In this document: positions 23,527-31,582 of the stretch, piece after piece
Position numbering within the stretch: position 1 is the first letter of the stretch
Layout of the letters: each line of letters starts with the position of its first letter
From: Maribacter polysaccharolyticus
GTDB lineage: Bacteria > Bacteroidota > Bacteroidia > Flavobacteriales > Flavobacteriaceae
NCBI RefSeq assembly: GCF_028882255.1
Contig: NZ_JARBUY010000005.1
Location: 248,001-312,000 of the forward strand
Length of the DNA: 64,000 nt
Direction: 5' to 3'
Made by a program: the position numbers and the translations under genes
Notes under the pieces: generated by a model
The model's database searches: none
What the model saw: the letters and a program-made list of their open reading frames with translations, nothing else
What the model was told of the DNA's origin: nothing

Positions 23527-26439
23527 TTAATTAATAATAGCATCGTAAATGGCCTGTTGAATTCTCGTTCTTAACGCAGATTTAACTAAAAGGGTATTTG
23601 ATGCCGTCGGATATGTCCTGTTCGCCAGAAACACATAAACGATTTCCGCATCAGGGTCCGCCCAGGTATACGTTCCCGTAAAACCACTATGGCCAAAACT
23701 CTTTCGTGAAACACATCCACAGGTGGGTCCGTTTTCCTGTAACTGGGGTTTATCAAAGCCAACTCCCCTTCTTACATTATTTTCGCAAAAGTAACAGGTA
23801 TTGAATTTTTTGATGGTCCGGGAATCCAAAAAACGTGTACCTCCATACTCCCCACCTTGTAGATACATCTGCATGATCTTGGCCACATCATTGGCATTAC
23901 TGAACAATCCGGCATGGCCTCCAACCCCTCCCTGCATGGCCGCACCCATATCGTGAACGTAGCCCTGAACCGTTTGATAGCGGAAATATTTGTCTTCCTC
24001 GGTAGGTACGATCTTATTTTTAGGGAATTTTTCCAAAGGATTGTAACTGGTATTGGTCGCACCCAAAGGTTGGAACAAAAAATCATCGGCCAATTTATCC
24101 AAGCGGGTCTTATACGTGTCCTCAATATACTTTTTCATGACGTAGTAAGTTACATCGCTATACCGATACCGGTTCGATTTAAGGTCTTGTCGACCTATAC
24201 GGTTATAGATAGAATCCTTATAGGCATCCGTTAAAAATAAATTATCGGTAACCTTGATACTGAACCCCGGGGTAGGTTTGTTTCTATAAAACTCCGAAGA
24301 GGGTTTTCTTTTTTCATCCAAAGTACTTAAATAAAAGGCTATCCATGCCGGGAGTCGTCCATAATGGGACAACGCTTTCAGTACGGTAACATTCTTTAGC
24401 GCCGATTGCGAATATTCAGGGATAAGGTCTTGGAAGGTGTCGTCCAAGGCAATTTTCCCTGTTTCATCCATCTTCATTATAACCGGTAACGTTGCCAAAA
24501 TTTTTGTCAATGAGGCAAGGTCATATATATATTCCGTGGTTATGCTATCCGTTGAGGTGTACGTTGGTTTACCAAAAGCCTTGTTATATACCACCTTACC
24601 TTTACGGGCAATCAATACTTGGGCCCCAGGAAACATCAAGGAATCCAACCCGTTTTGGACCAGCCTATCGACTTCGGCCAATTTCTCCGTACTTAAACCC
24701 ACACGTTCTGGAATACTATAACCAAGCCGTTTCAACGAACCAAGCTGGACTGTTGTATTCACGGGAAATTCTTCGTGGGCAGAAACGGGCAAAACCCCTT
24801 TGGCCCCTATGGCCCCAAAAATAAGTTGGGCCGTTTTTTGTTGGGCAAGTACACTGTTCTGGTAAGCGACCACGACACCATCTATACTTTTAAAGGAATC
24901 CACATCCATTAAAGCGTAGGGTTTGGCAAATACCGCCAGAACCAGATTCGAGGTCCTTTCATTCGCAATACCCTGCAACCACTCCAATTCTTTTTTTGAG
25001 AATTTATATGATTTCCACGGACTTTCATTGCTCTTGTGAAGACCTATGATCACAAAATTATAATCCTTTAGTTTTTCCTTTAAGACAGTAAGATCCTTTC
25101 CATTGACCTGGGTAACCTTGGCATATTTGTTCAATTCGGCAAGAAATGGTTCATTATCGGCTTCACCGAATTTCACATAGGCAATCTTCTTGTTCTCTAA
25201 CTTCTTAACCCCCAAAAGGTAGAAATTATTCTTGACCAGGGTAATGGCATTCTCAATAGCTTCCTCATAAACCAAGTCATTTTCCAGACCATTTAGATCT
25301 TGGTAAAGGTTTTCCAGGGAAATGGGGCTATAATCATGGAGACCCACCTTGTATTTTGCCATGAGTATTTTTTTAACGGAATTGGCCAACCTTTCCTCTG
25401 TGATCCTTCCCCGCTCATAGTCATCTCTTAATTTTTCCTTGGCCTTGGCGACCTCGGCAGGCATCAGTAAAATATCATTCCCGGCTAAAAATGCGGCCAA
25501 TTCCACCTCACCGTCCGTACCTCTGGTGCTTACCCCTTTCATATTCAGGGCGTCGGTAAAAACCAAACCGTTGAAGCCCATTTCCTCTTTTAGGATCCCT
25601 GAGATGATCTGTTCGGATAAGGAAGAGGGCAATTCTTCTTGGATTTCCAAAGCCGGGACATTTAGATGCGCCACCATGACACTACTAAGCCCTGCCCCTA
25701 TTAATTTTCGGTAAGGATAAAGCTCCAAACTATCCAAACGCTCCCTATTAAAAGGTATTAAAGGCAATGCCTTATGTGAATCGGTCGCCGTATCGCCATG
25801 ACCCGGAAAGTGTTTCCCACTAGAAAGGACCCCTGCCCCTTCCATACCTTTCATAAAAGCAATTCCCTTTGCAGTGACATTCTCCCGATCCTCACCAAAA
25901 GAGCGATTTCCGATAATGGGATTCGAAGGATTCGTGTTGATATCAATATCCGGGGCAAAATTGATGTGCACCCCTAACCGTTTCGCATGTAACCCAATTT
26001 GTCGTCCAACTTTTTCAATAACCGAATTATCCTTGATGGCACCCAACGTCATGTTCCACGGGAAGGCATAGGTAGAATCCAATCGCATGGCCAACCCCCA
26101 TTCGGCATCCATCCCTACGAGTAAGGGGGTCTTCGACAGGGATTGAAAGGAATTGGTGATCTTTGCCTGTCGGATCGGACCTCCTGTAGAAAAGATGACC
26201 CCTCCTATATGTTCCTGTTTTATTAGGTTCTTTATCTTTTCTATACTGGCTTTGTCCTGGTCCGATGCCACACTTACCATGAACAATTGCCCTAATTTCT
26301 CATCCAACGTCATGGTATCGTATTGGGTATCAACCCATTGTAGCTGACCTAGACTATCGTTGGCCACCAATGGGTAATACTGTGCATTGGCACGGCAGAT
26401 AAACAATAAAAAAAAGGAAACAATCCTATACAATCGCAT
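23527..26439 (-). CDS. GH3 N-acetylglucosaminidase fused to serine hydrolase
   Basis: This exported protein of 970 residues joins two enzymes. Residues about 35-560 are a GH3 domain of the NagZ type, with KHFPGHGDTATDSH including the general acid/base H214 and the nucleophile D296 in FTDALNM. Residues about 580-965 are a class C beta-lactamase-like hydrolase with S643 and K646 (SLTK), Y760-S761-D762 and GHSG near 917. This fusion is known in Bacteroidota and probably trims periplasmic muropeptides, cutting GlcNAc and peptide bonds. I start at ATG 26439, which begins a clean signal peptide (RLYRIVSFFLLFICRANAQ). An upstream ATG at 26586 would add 49 unlikely residues. Confidence 0.9.
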   Translation of the reverse strand: MRLYRIVSFFLLFICRANAQYYPLVANDSLGQLQWVDTQYDTMTLDEKLGQLFMVSVASDQDKASIEKIKNLIKQEHIGGVIFSTGGPIRQAKITNSFQSLSKTPLLVGMDAEWGLAMRLDSTYAFPWNMTLGAIKDNSVIEKVGRQIGLHAKRLGVHINFAPDIDINTNPSNPIIGNRSFGEDRENVTAKGIAFMKGMEGAGVLSSGKHFPGHGDTATDSHKALPLIPFNRERLDSLELYPYRKLIGAGLSSVMVAHLNVPALEIQEELPSSLSEQIISGILKEEMGFNGLVFTDALNMKGVSTRGTDGEVELAAFLAGNDILLMPAEVAKAKEKLRDDYERGRITEERLANSVKKILMAKYKVGLHDYSPISLENLYQDLNGLENDLVYEEAIENAITLVKNNFYLLGVKKLENKKIAYVKFGEADNEPFLAELNKYAKVTQVNGKDLTVLKEKLKDYNFVIIGLHKSNESPWKSYKFSKKELEWLQGIANERTSNLVLAVFAKPYALMDVDSFKSIDGVVVAYQNSVLAQQKTAQLIFGAIGAKGVLPVSAHEEFPVNTTVQLGSLKRLGYSIPERVGLSTEKLAEVDRLVQNGLDSLMFPGAQVLIARKGKVVYNKAFGKPTYTSTDSITTEYIYDLASLTKILATLPVIMKMDETGKIALDDTFQDLIPEYSQSALKNVTVLKALSHYGRLPAWIAFYLSTLDEKRKPSSEFYRNKPTPGFSIKVTDNLFLTDAYKDSIYNRIGRQDLKSNRYRYSDVTYYVMKKYIEDTYKTRLDKLADDFLFQPLGATNTSYNPLEKFPKNKIVPTEEDKYFRYQTVQGYVHDMGAAMQGGVGGHAGLFSNANDVAKIMQMYLQGGEYGGTRFLDSRTIKKFNTCYFCENNVRRGVGFDKPQLQENGPTCGCVSRKSFGHSGFTGTYTWADPDAEIVYVFLANRTYPTASNTLLVKSALRTRIQQAIYDAIIN

Positions 26440-26540
26440 ATTGGAAACGTCTAAGAAAATAACTGGAAAAAATATATTGCATACTTCGCTTACTACCTTT
26501 TGTTGGTCTGAACGATTAAAAATACAATATGGGTACGATG

Positions 26541-27023
26541 TTACATAAAACGGCCATGCCAGCTTTCCGAAGCCGGCACCTCCCAATGCTCCGAATATTC
26601 CCCTTTATTGGTTACTAAATTATTAAAAACAATGGTGTTTTTTGAAACCGCTTTTTGCTTGGCCATTTTCTTGAATTCGTTCAAAGGCTTATAAGCCACG
26701 TATTCCCCTTGTTTATAGGAAACATTCATCTTATCCAAGAGCACCACATTATACTTCTTTTCCAATTCTTGGATAAAACTTACGGAAGCATCTATAGAAC
26801 AACCGGAAGCCGAAATCTCCGATTGATCCAGTGCTAGGATTATAAACCTCTTGTACCTTATTTCATAACCGGCCTTAAGATTACTCCCATGGGTTGTCCA
26901 TTCCTCAATGAATGCATCCAACTCCTGCCTAATTTCCCCGATCTCTTGATCGGTAAAACTACGATCGGCTTGGTATATCCAAATTCTGGACGAGTCTGGC
27001 AACACATTGAAATCTACTAACAT
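26541..27023 (-). CDS. Conserved Bacteroidota protein of unknown function
   Basis: This cytosolic 160-residue protein has no signal peptide and no membrane segment. It shows DFNVLPDSSRIWIYQADR at its N-terminus, RYKRFIILALDQS in the middle and a tryptophan-containing end (SEHWEVPASESWHGRF). Proteins of this kind are common in Flavobacteriia and are often labelled 'ABC transporter ATPase'. I see no Walker A, Walker B or ABC signature, so that label should not be used. It lies 34 bases after the Fe-S protein gene on the same strand and probably belongs to its transcript. Function unknown. Confidence 0.8.
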   Translation of the reverse strand: MLVDFNVLPDSSRIWIYQADRSFTDQEIGEIRQELDAFIEEWTTHGSNLKAGYEIRYKRFIILALDQSEISASGCSIDASVSFIQELEKKYNVVLLDKMNVSYKQGEYVAYKPLNEFKKMAKQKAVSKNTIVFNNLVTNKGEYSEHWEVPASESWHGRFM

Positions 27024-27057
27024 AATAAAAGGTTTTGTATATACTGTTTATTCATCA

Positions 27058-27849
27058 TTAAAGGTCCTCCGCATTGGCGATCAGCTCGGCAATATCCATG
27101 ACCTTTATTTCATTCTCTTTCTCTTTGTTCTTTACCCCATCGGTCATCATGGTATTGCAAAAAGGACAAGCTGCAGCAATAATTTCCGGTTTAGTTTCCA
27201 AAGCTTGTTCGGTTCGTTCAATATTGATGTCCTTATCCCCTTGCTCAGGTTCCTTGAACATTTGGGCCCCACCGGCCCCACAACATAAGCCATGGGATTT
27301 ACAGCTTTTCATTTCTACCAATTCGGCATCCAGCTTATTGATCAAATCCCTAGGGGCTTCATAAACACCGTTTGCCCTTCCCAAATAACAGGGATCGTGA
27401 AAAGTGATTTTTTTCCCCTTGAACATTCCTCCTTCCATGGTCATGCGACCCTCTTCCAATAATTGCTTTAAAAATTGGGTGTGGTGCACTACCTCATAAT
27501 CACCTCCCAATCCCGGATATTCATTTTTTAAGGTATTAAAACAATGGGGACAGGCCGTGACTACTTTTTTGATTCCATAGGCATTCATCACCTCGATATT
27601 CGTGACCGCCTGCATCTGGAACAAAAACTCGTTTCCCGCTCTTTTGGCCGGATCACCGGAACAACTTTCCTCTGACCCCAACACCGCAAAAGATACATTG
27701 GCCTTATTGAGAATCTTGACAAATGCCTTGGTTATTTTCTTCGCCCGATCATCAAAACTTCCTGCACAGCCTACCCAAAACAATACTTCGGGTTGCTCTC
27801 CTGCGGCAAAAAGTTCGGCCATTGTCGGTACTTTCATTTCACTTCCCAT
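27058..27849 (-). CDS. Heterodisulfide-reductase-like (CCG-domain) Fe-S protein
   Basis: This cytosolic or peripheral protein of 263 residues has two cysteine-rich CCG-type modules: CPHCFNTLKNEYP then HDPCYLGR in the first half, and GLCCGAGGAQMF then CPFCNTMM in the second. CCG modules bind non-cubane [4Fe-4S] clusters in HdrB, GlpC and LutA-type proteins. It follows the membrane-bound dicluster protein by 18 bases. The pair makes a plausible membrane-linked electron-transfer unit between the quinone pool and a soluble redox partner. No dehydrogenase subunit is adjacent. Physiological substrate unknown. Confidence 0.88.
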   Translation of the reverse strand: MGSEMKVPTMAELFAAGEQPEVLFWVGCAGSFDDRAKKITKAFVKILNKANVSFAVLGSEESCSGDPAKRAGNEFLFQMQAVTNIEVMNAYGIKKVVTACPHCFNTLKNEYPGLGGDYEVVHHTQFLKQLLEEGRMTMEGGMFKGKKITFHDPCYLGRANGVYEAPRDLINKLDAELVEMKSCKSHGLCCGAGGAQMFKEPEQGDKDINIERTEQALETKPEIIAAACPFCNTMMTDGVKNKEKENEIKVMDIAELIANAEDL

Positions 27850-27867
27850 ATTAGGATCGATTATTAT

Positions 27868-29193
27868 TTATGATTCGTCCTTCCAATTCAATCTATCCAT
27901 TTGATTGAAAGGCCATGGTGCACCATTATTTTCTATATTCCCCATCATGGTATTCAACTCGGATGGGGCGGCGGATTGTTCCATGACCAAATACTGTCTC
28001 ATATCCATAATGATGGATAAGGGATCTATGCTCACCGGACACGCTTCGACACATGCGTTGCATGAGGTACAGGCCCATATTTCCTCCCTACTGATATAGT
28101 CATCCAACAATTGCTTTCCGTCATCCACGAAATTCCCCTTATTGGCATCCAAATTCTTGCCGACCTCTTCCAATCGGTCCCGGGTGTCCATCATTATTTT
28201 GCGGGGAGAAAGTTTCTTTCCGGTTAGATTGGCAGGGCACTCGCTGGTACAACGGCCACATTCCGTACAGGTATAGGCATTGAGCAATTGCACCCTCGTC
28301 AGATCGCTTACATCCGATGCACCGAATTTTTCGGGCTCCCCTGCATCATCGGCCGTCGCCGAATAGGGGTCCGCCTCGGGGTCCATCATCAATTTCACTT
28401 CCCGGGTTACCGCTTCCGAATTTTTGAATTTCCCTTTGGGCCCAAGCTTCCCGAAATAGGTATTGGGAAATGCCAAGAGAATATGCAAATGCTTGGAATA
28501 ATACAGGTAATTCAAAAAACACAGGATGCCGACAATGTGCAACCACCAGGCTGTTCTTTCGATAATGATCAGGGTCTGGGCCGACATTCCGTCAAGAACG
28601 GGCACCAAGAATTGACTTATTGGAAAAGAACCGGCCTTTACATAATGTGCCACCCCAAGTTCCTGTAATCGAAAATCCGCGGCATTCATGGTTAAAAAAA
28701 GAATCATTAAGACCAGCTCGATGTACAATATCAAATTCCCATCGTTTTTTGGCCATCCTTTCATCTCAGGGCTCATGAATCGTTTTAACCGTATCACGTT
28801 CCTGCGAATCCAGAAAACCACGACCGCAACTATGACCAAAAAGGCCAGAACCTCGAAGGAGGCAATCAGAACATCATACAATGCTCCAAGACCTGCAAAA
28901 ATCCTATGGGTGCCCAAAAGACCATCAAGGATTATTTCAAGCACCTCTAAATTTATGATGACAAAACCTACATAAACCAAAATGTGCAAGAGGCCAGGAA
29001 TAGGCCTAACGACCATTTTGGTTTGGCCCAAGGCTATTTTGGCCATATTCTTCCAACGCTGTGGTTTGTTATCGGTAACATCCACCTTTTTGCCCAATTG
29101 GATGTTCCTCAGTAGCTTTTTGACATTACGGGCAAAAAAAAAGACACCGCTACTAAGGATCAGGGCAAAGAGTATATTGGCAAGATATTCCAT
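27868..29193 (-). CDS. Membrane 4Fe-4S dicluster protein (HdrC/HdrE-like)
   Basis: This integral membrane protein of 441 residues has about five or six hydrophobic segments in its first 250 residues, resembling the respiratory nitrate-reductase gamma/HdrE haem b fold. A cytosolic C-terminal ferredoxin domain has two clusters, CTECGRCTSECP and CTSCNACVEACP. Its start is directly adjacent to the mlaD stop with no gap, and its stop is 18 bases before the CCG protein. It probably passes electrons between menaquinol and the CCG protein. The arrangement is conserved in many Flavobacteriia from memory, but the reaction is not established. Confidence 0.88.
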   Translation of the reverse strand: MEYLANILFALILSSGVFFFARNVKKLLRNIQLGKKVDVTDNKPQRWKNMAKIALGQTKMVVRPIPGLLHILVYVGFVIINLEVLEIILDGLLGTHRIFAGLGALYDVLIASFEVLAFLVIVAVVVFWIRRNVIRLKRFMSPEMKGWPKNDGNLILYIELVLMILFLTMNAADFRLQELGVAHYVKAGSFPISQFLVPVLDGMSAQTLIIIERTAWWLHIVGILCFLNYLYYSKHLHILLAFPNTYFGKLGPKGKFKNSEAVTREVKLMMDPEADPYSATADDAGEPEKFGASDVSDLTRVQLLNAYTCTECGRCTSECPANLTGKKLSPRKIMMDTRDRLEEVGKNLDANKGNFVDDGKQLLDDYISREEIWACTSCNACVEACPVSIDPLSIIMDMRQYLVMEQSAAPSELNTMMGNIENNGAPWPFNQMDRLNWKDES

Positions 29194-30162
29194 TTATGGT
29201 TCTTCTTTATTTTCTGCAGGATCGTTTTCAGGAAGGGTATAATCTTTCTGTTTCTTTCCAAAAACCGAAACATTGACATATCTTTTCGGATTCAGACGAA
29301 AATCCTGTAATAATAAATCCAATTGTTTTGAGGCATTGTTCAGGTTGGCGTACAAGGCTTCATCTTTCATGAGTTTGCCCATAGAGCCTTCCCCTTCCTG
29401 AATGTTGGCCAGGATCTTATCCAAACTGGACACGGTCGATTCCAAATTCGCCATTGTACGTCCCAACCCTGCATTGTTCAACGAATCGGACAGTTGTGCG
29501 AAATTGGCGGACAGCTCCGAAAAATTCGTTAGGGAACTATCCAACTTGCCTTGGTTTTTTTGCAACAATTCGTTTAACACCCCGGCACTCCCCTGCAAAC
29601 TTCCCATTAGTTTGTTCAGGTTGGCAATGGATTCCCTTAATTCATTTTTGGTCTTATCGTCCAAAATCTGATTTACATTCATCAATAAGGTATCGGCATT
29701 TGTAAAAGCACCTTCTATCTTCTGTTGCAAGGGGGTCAGTTTTTGCTGAACAAGCTCTGTCAATCCCGGACGTGTATCCGTAAGCAAAGTATCTCCCGAT
29801 TGGGCTTCTGGGGCACCGTCAAAGACCGGTCTAATCTGTATACCTTTACCTCCGATAATGCCGGTGTCGTACAATTCGGCCAAACTGTTCCTTGAAAAAG
29901 TGAAATTATCGCTCACCGAAAAGGTGACCAACAGCGAACCGGATTCATCCTTGAATTTAATATCGTTTACCTTACCCACGTTAAAACCGTTGATGGAAAC
30001 CTGTGTGCCGGGCTGAAGCCCCCCTACATGTTCGTAAACGGCATAGAAAGTTTTGCTATTATCAAATATCGGTGCTGATTTTAGATAGCTGAACCCCATG
30101 ATAAAAAGTAGGATACCCCCCACTACGATTATTCCTGTTTTAATTTCCCTGGATAGTTTCAA
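29194..30162 (-). CDS. MlaD-family (MCE) lipid-transport protein
   Basis: This 322-residue protein has one N-terminal membrane helix (about residues 8-26) followed by an MCE domain (VGGLQPGTQVSINGFNVGKV, then GIIGGKGIQI). A long helical, Asn- and Leu-rich C-terminal region follows, as in periplasmic MlaD hexamers. It probably carries phospholipid between inner and outer membranes. The ATPase (MlaF) and permease (MlaE) partners are not in the window. It lies 55 bases after amiC and abuts the Fe-S gene, so one long minus-strand transcript is likely. Confidence 0.9.
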   Translation of the reverse strand: MKLSREIKTGIIVVGGILLFIMGFSYLKSAPIFDNSKTFYAVYEHVGGLQPGTQVSINGFNVGKVNDIKFKDESGSLLVTFSVSDNFTFSRNSLAELYDTGIIGGKGIQIRPVFDGAPEAQSGDTLLTDTRPGLTELVQQKLTPLQQKIEGAFTNADTLLMNVNQILDDKTKNELRESIANLNKLMGSLQGSAGVLNELLQKNQGKLDSSLTNFSELSANFAQLSDSLNNAGLGRTMANLESTVSSLDKILANIQEGEGSMGKLMKDEALYANLNNASKQLDLLLQDFRLNPKRYVNVSVFGKKQKDYTLPENDPAENKEEP

Positions 30163-30217
30163 ATGGATTGATTTATCGTTACTAACAAAATTAGAAATAA
30201 AATCGAGACTGCCGATA

Positions 30218-31531
30218 TTATTCCGAGACGTATTTGAGCGCTTCGGTCACCGGAATGCGCTCCCCTTCCTTATAGGCTACGATATAGGCTCCCGTAAAGC
30301 CTTTGAGATCTGCATTCGACTTGAGCATTTTCGCTTCTTCAAAAGATTCGGTCTTCCCATACATATAACGATACAGGTTATTGAACGATTCCCGGGAAAC
30401 GTTCCCCAAGCCTTTGAAATTTTGGGGTATTAATTTCAGATTCTTACTACTTGCCATGATCTGCACCTTAAAGGATATACCCGGGTTTGCGGCTTTCTTT
30501 ACCGGTGATCCAGTTTCGGCAACCGAGACCTCCTTTTTACCGACACTTTCCTTCGCGACCGTTTTTGGAGTCGCTGCGATTTCCTTCTCCTTGGGTTCGT
30601 CTTTTGGCACGACAGGGTGTTGATCGGCGTTATTAGCCTCCTTAGGGGTCGGGGCCACAATATTCGGTTTATCTTTTTTAACGGGTAACGGTTCCTCCTC
30701 CTGTTGGACTATTTCCTGCGGAACATTCGGTTGAACGGGTGCTCCCGTATGCACGCTAATCTTATAGATCAATACCGCATCCGCAATGGCTTTTGCAATC
30801 TCAGCCTGGCCTTTTTTGGAATTCAAATAGGCCCCTTCCGATTTGTTGGTAAGGAATCCGGTTTCAACCAAAACACTGGGCATGAACGTTTGGTGCAAAA
30901 CGATAAAACCCGCTTGCTTCACTTTCCGGTTGACGCGATTCAATTTACCTGAAAAATTATCCTGAATCATTTTGGCCAAGGCAATACTCTGGTCCAAAAA
31001 CTCCTCTTGCATGATGGTCAATCCGATTATGGATTCCGGTGAGTTGATGTCGTAAGCAGCATAACGATCCTCATAATTATCCTCCAAATAAATGACCGAG
31101 TTCTCTTTCTTGGCGATCTCAAAATTCTGTTTATTGGCGTGCAATCCCAAAACAAAAGTACCTGCCCCATGGGCATCAGAAGAATGCGAGTCACAATGCA
31201 CCGAAACGAATAAATCGGCATTGGCCTTATTGGCGATTTCCCCCCTCACGAACAAATCCACGAAGGTATCGTCCTTTCTTGTATAAATGACCTTAATATC
31301 CGGGTTGGATTCCAAAATCTTACCGACATTCAAAACGATCTTTAGCGCTATATCCTTTTCCAAATACCCATTACCCAAATTACCGGGATCATGCCCACCA
31401 TGACCTGCATCCAGGACGACGACGAACTTATAATCATTATGCCGGGGAACATTATCGGTGGTAAATGCGGAAAGCAATATGGGGGACAATATTAGAGCAA
31501 AAAGAAAAAAACGTTTCAAATTCATTTTCAC
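30218..31531 (-). CDS. amiC: N-acetylmuramoyl-L-alanine amidase with SPOR-like end
   Basis: This exported amidase of 437 residues cuts the amide bond between MurNAc and the peptide stem in peptidoglycan. It has a signal peptide (residues 1-22), then a type 3 amidase catalytic domain with zinc ligands H44 (LDAGHGGHDPG) and E58 (YLEKDIAL) and a third histidine in VSVHCDSHS. A Pro/Lys/Glu-rich linker of about 90 residues follows, then a C-terminal SPOR-like domain (FKVQIMASSK, FTGAYIVAYKEG) that would target septal, denuded glycan. It lies divergently from lptD across 51 bases. The symbol is by family. Confidence 0.9.
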   Translation of the reverse strand: MKMNLKRFFLFALILSPILLSAFTTDNVPRHNDYKFVVVLDAGHGGHDPGNLGNGYLEKDIALKIVLNVGKILESNPDIKVIYTRKDDTFVDLFVRGEIANKANADLFVSVHCDSHSSDAHGAGTFVLGLHANKQNFEIAKKENSVIYLEDNYEDRYAAYDINSPESIIGLTIMQEEFLDQSIALAKMIQDNFSGKLNRVNRKVKQAGFIVLHQTFMPSVLVETGFLTNKSEGAYLNSKKGQAEIAKAIADAVLIYKISVHTGAPVQPNVPQEIVQQEEEPLPVKKDKPNIVAPTPKEANNADQHPVVPKDEPKEKEIAATPKTVAKESVGKKEVSVAETGSPVKKAANPGISFKVQIMASSKNLKLIPQNFKGLGNVSRESFNNLYRYMYGKTESFEEAKMLKSNADLKGFTGAYIVAYKEGERIPVTEALKYVSE

Positions 31532-31582
31532 TAGATAATTTGAGAAACTTAAATAGGTTAAATTTATTGTAATACCCTATAA

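Noticed and set aside
26440-26586. Upstream 49-residue extension of the GH3-hydrolase
   Set aside because: It would bury the signal peptide starting at 26439 and has no family-like features.
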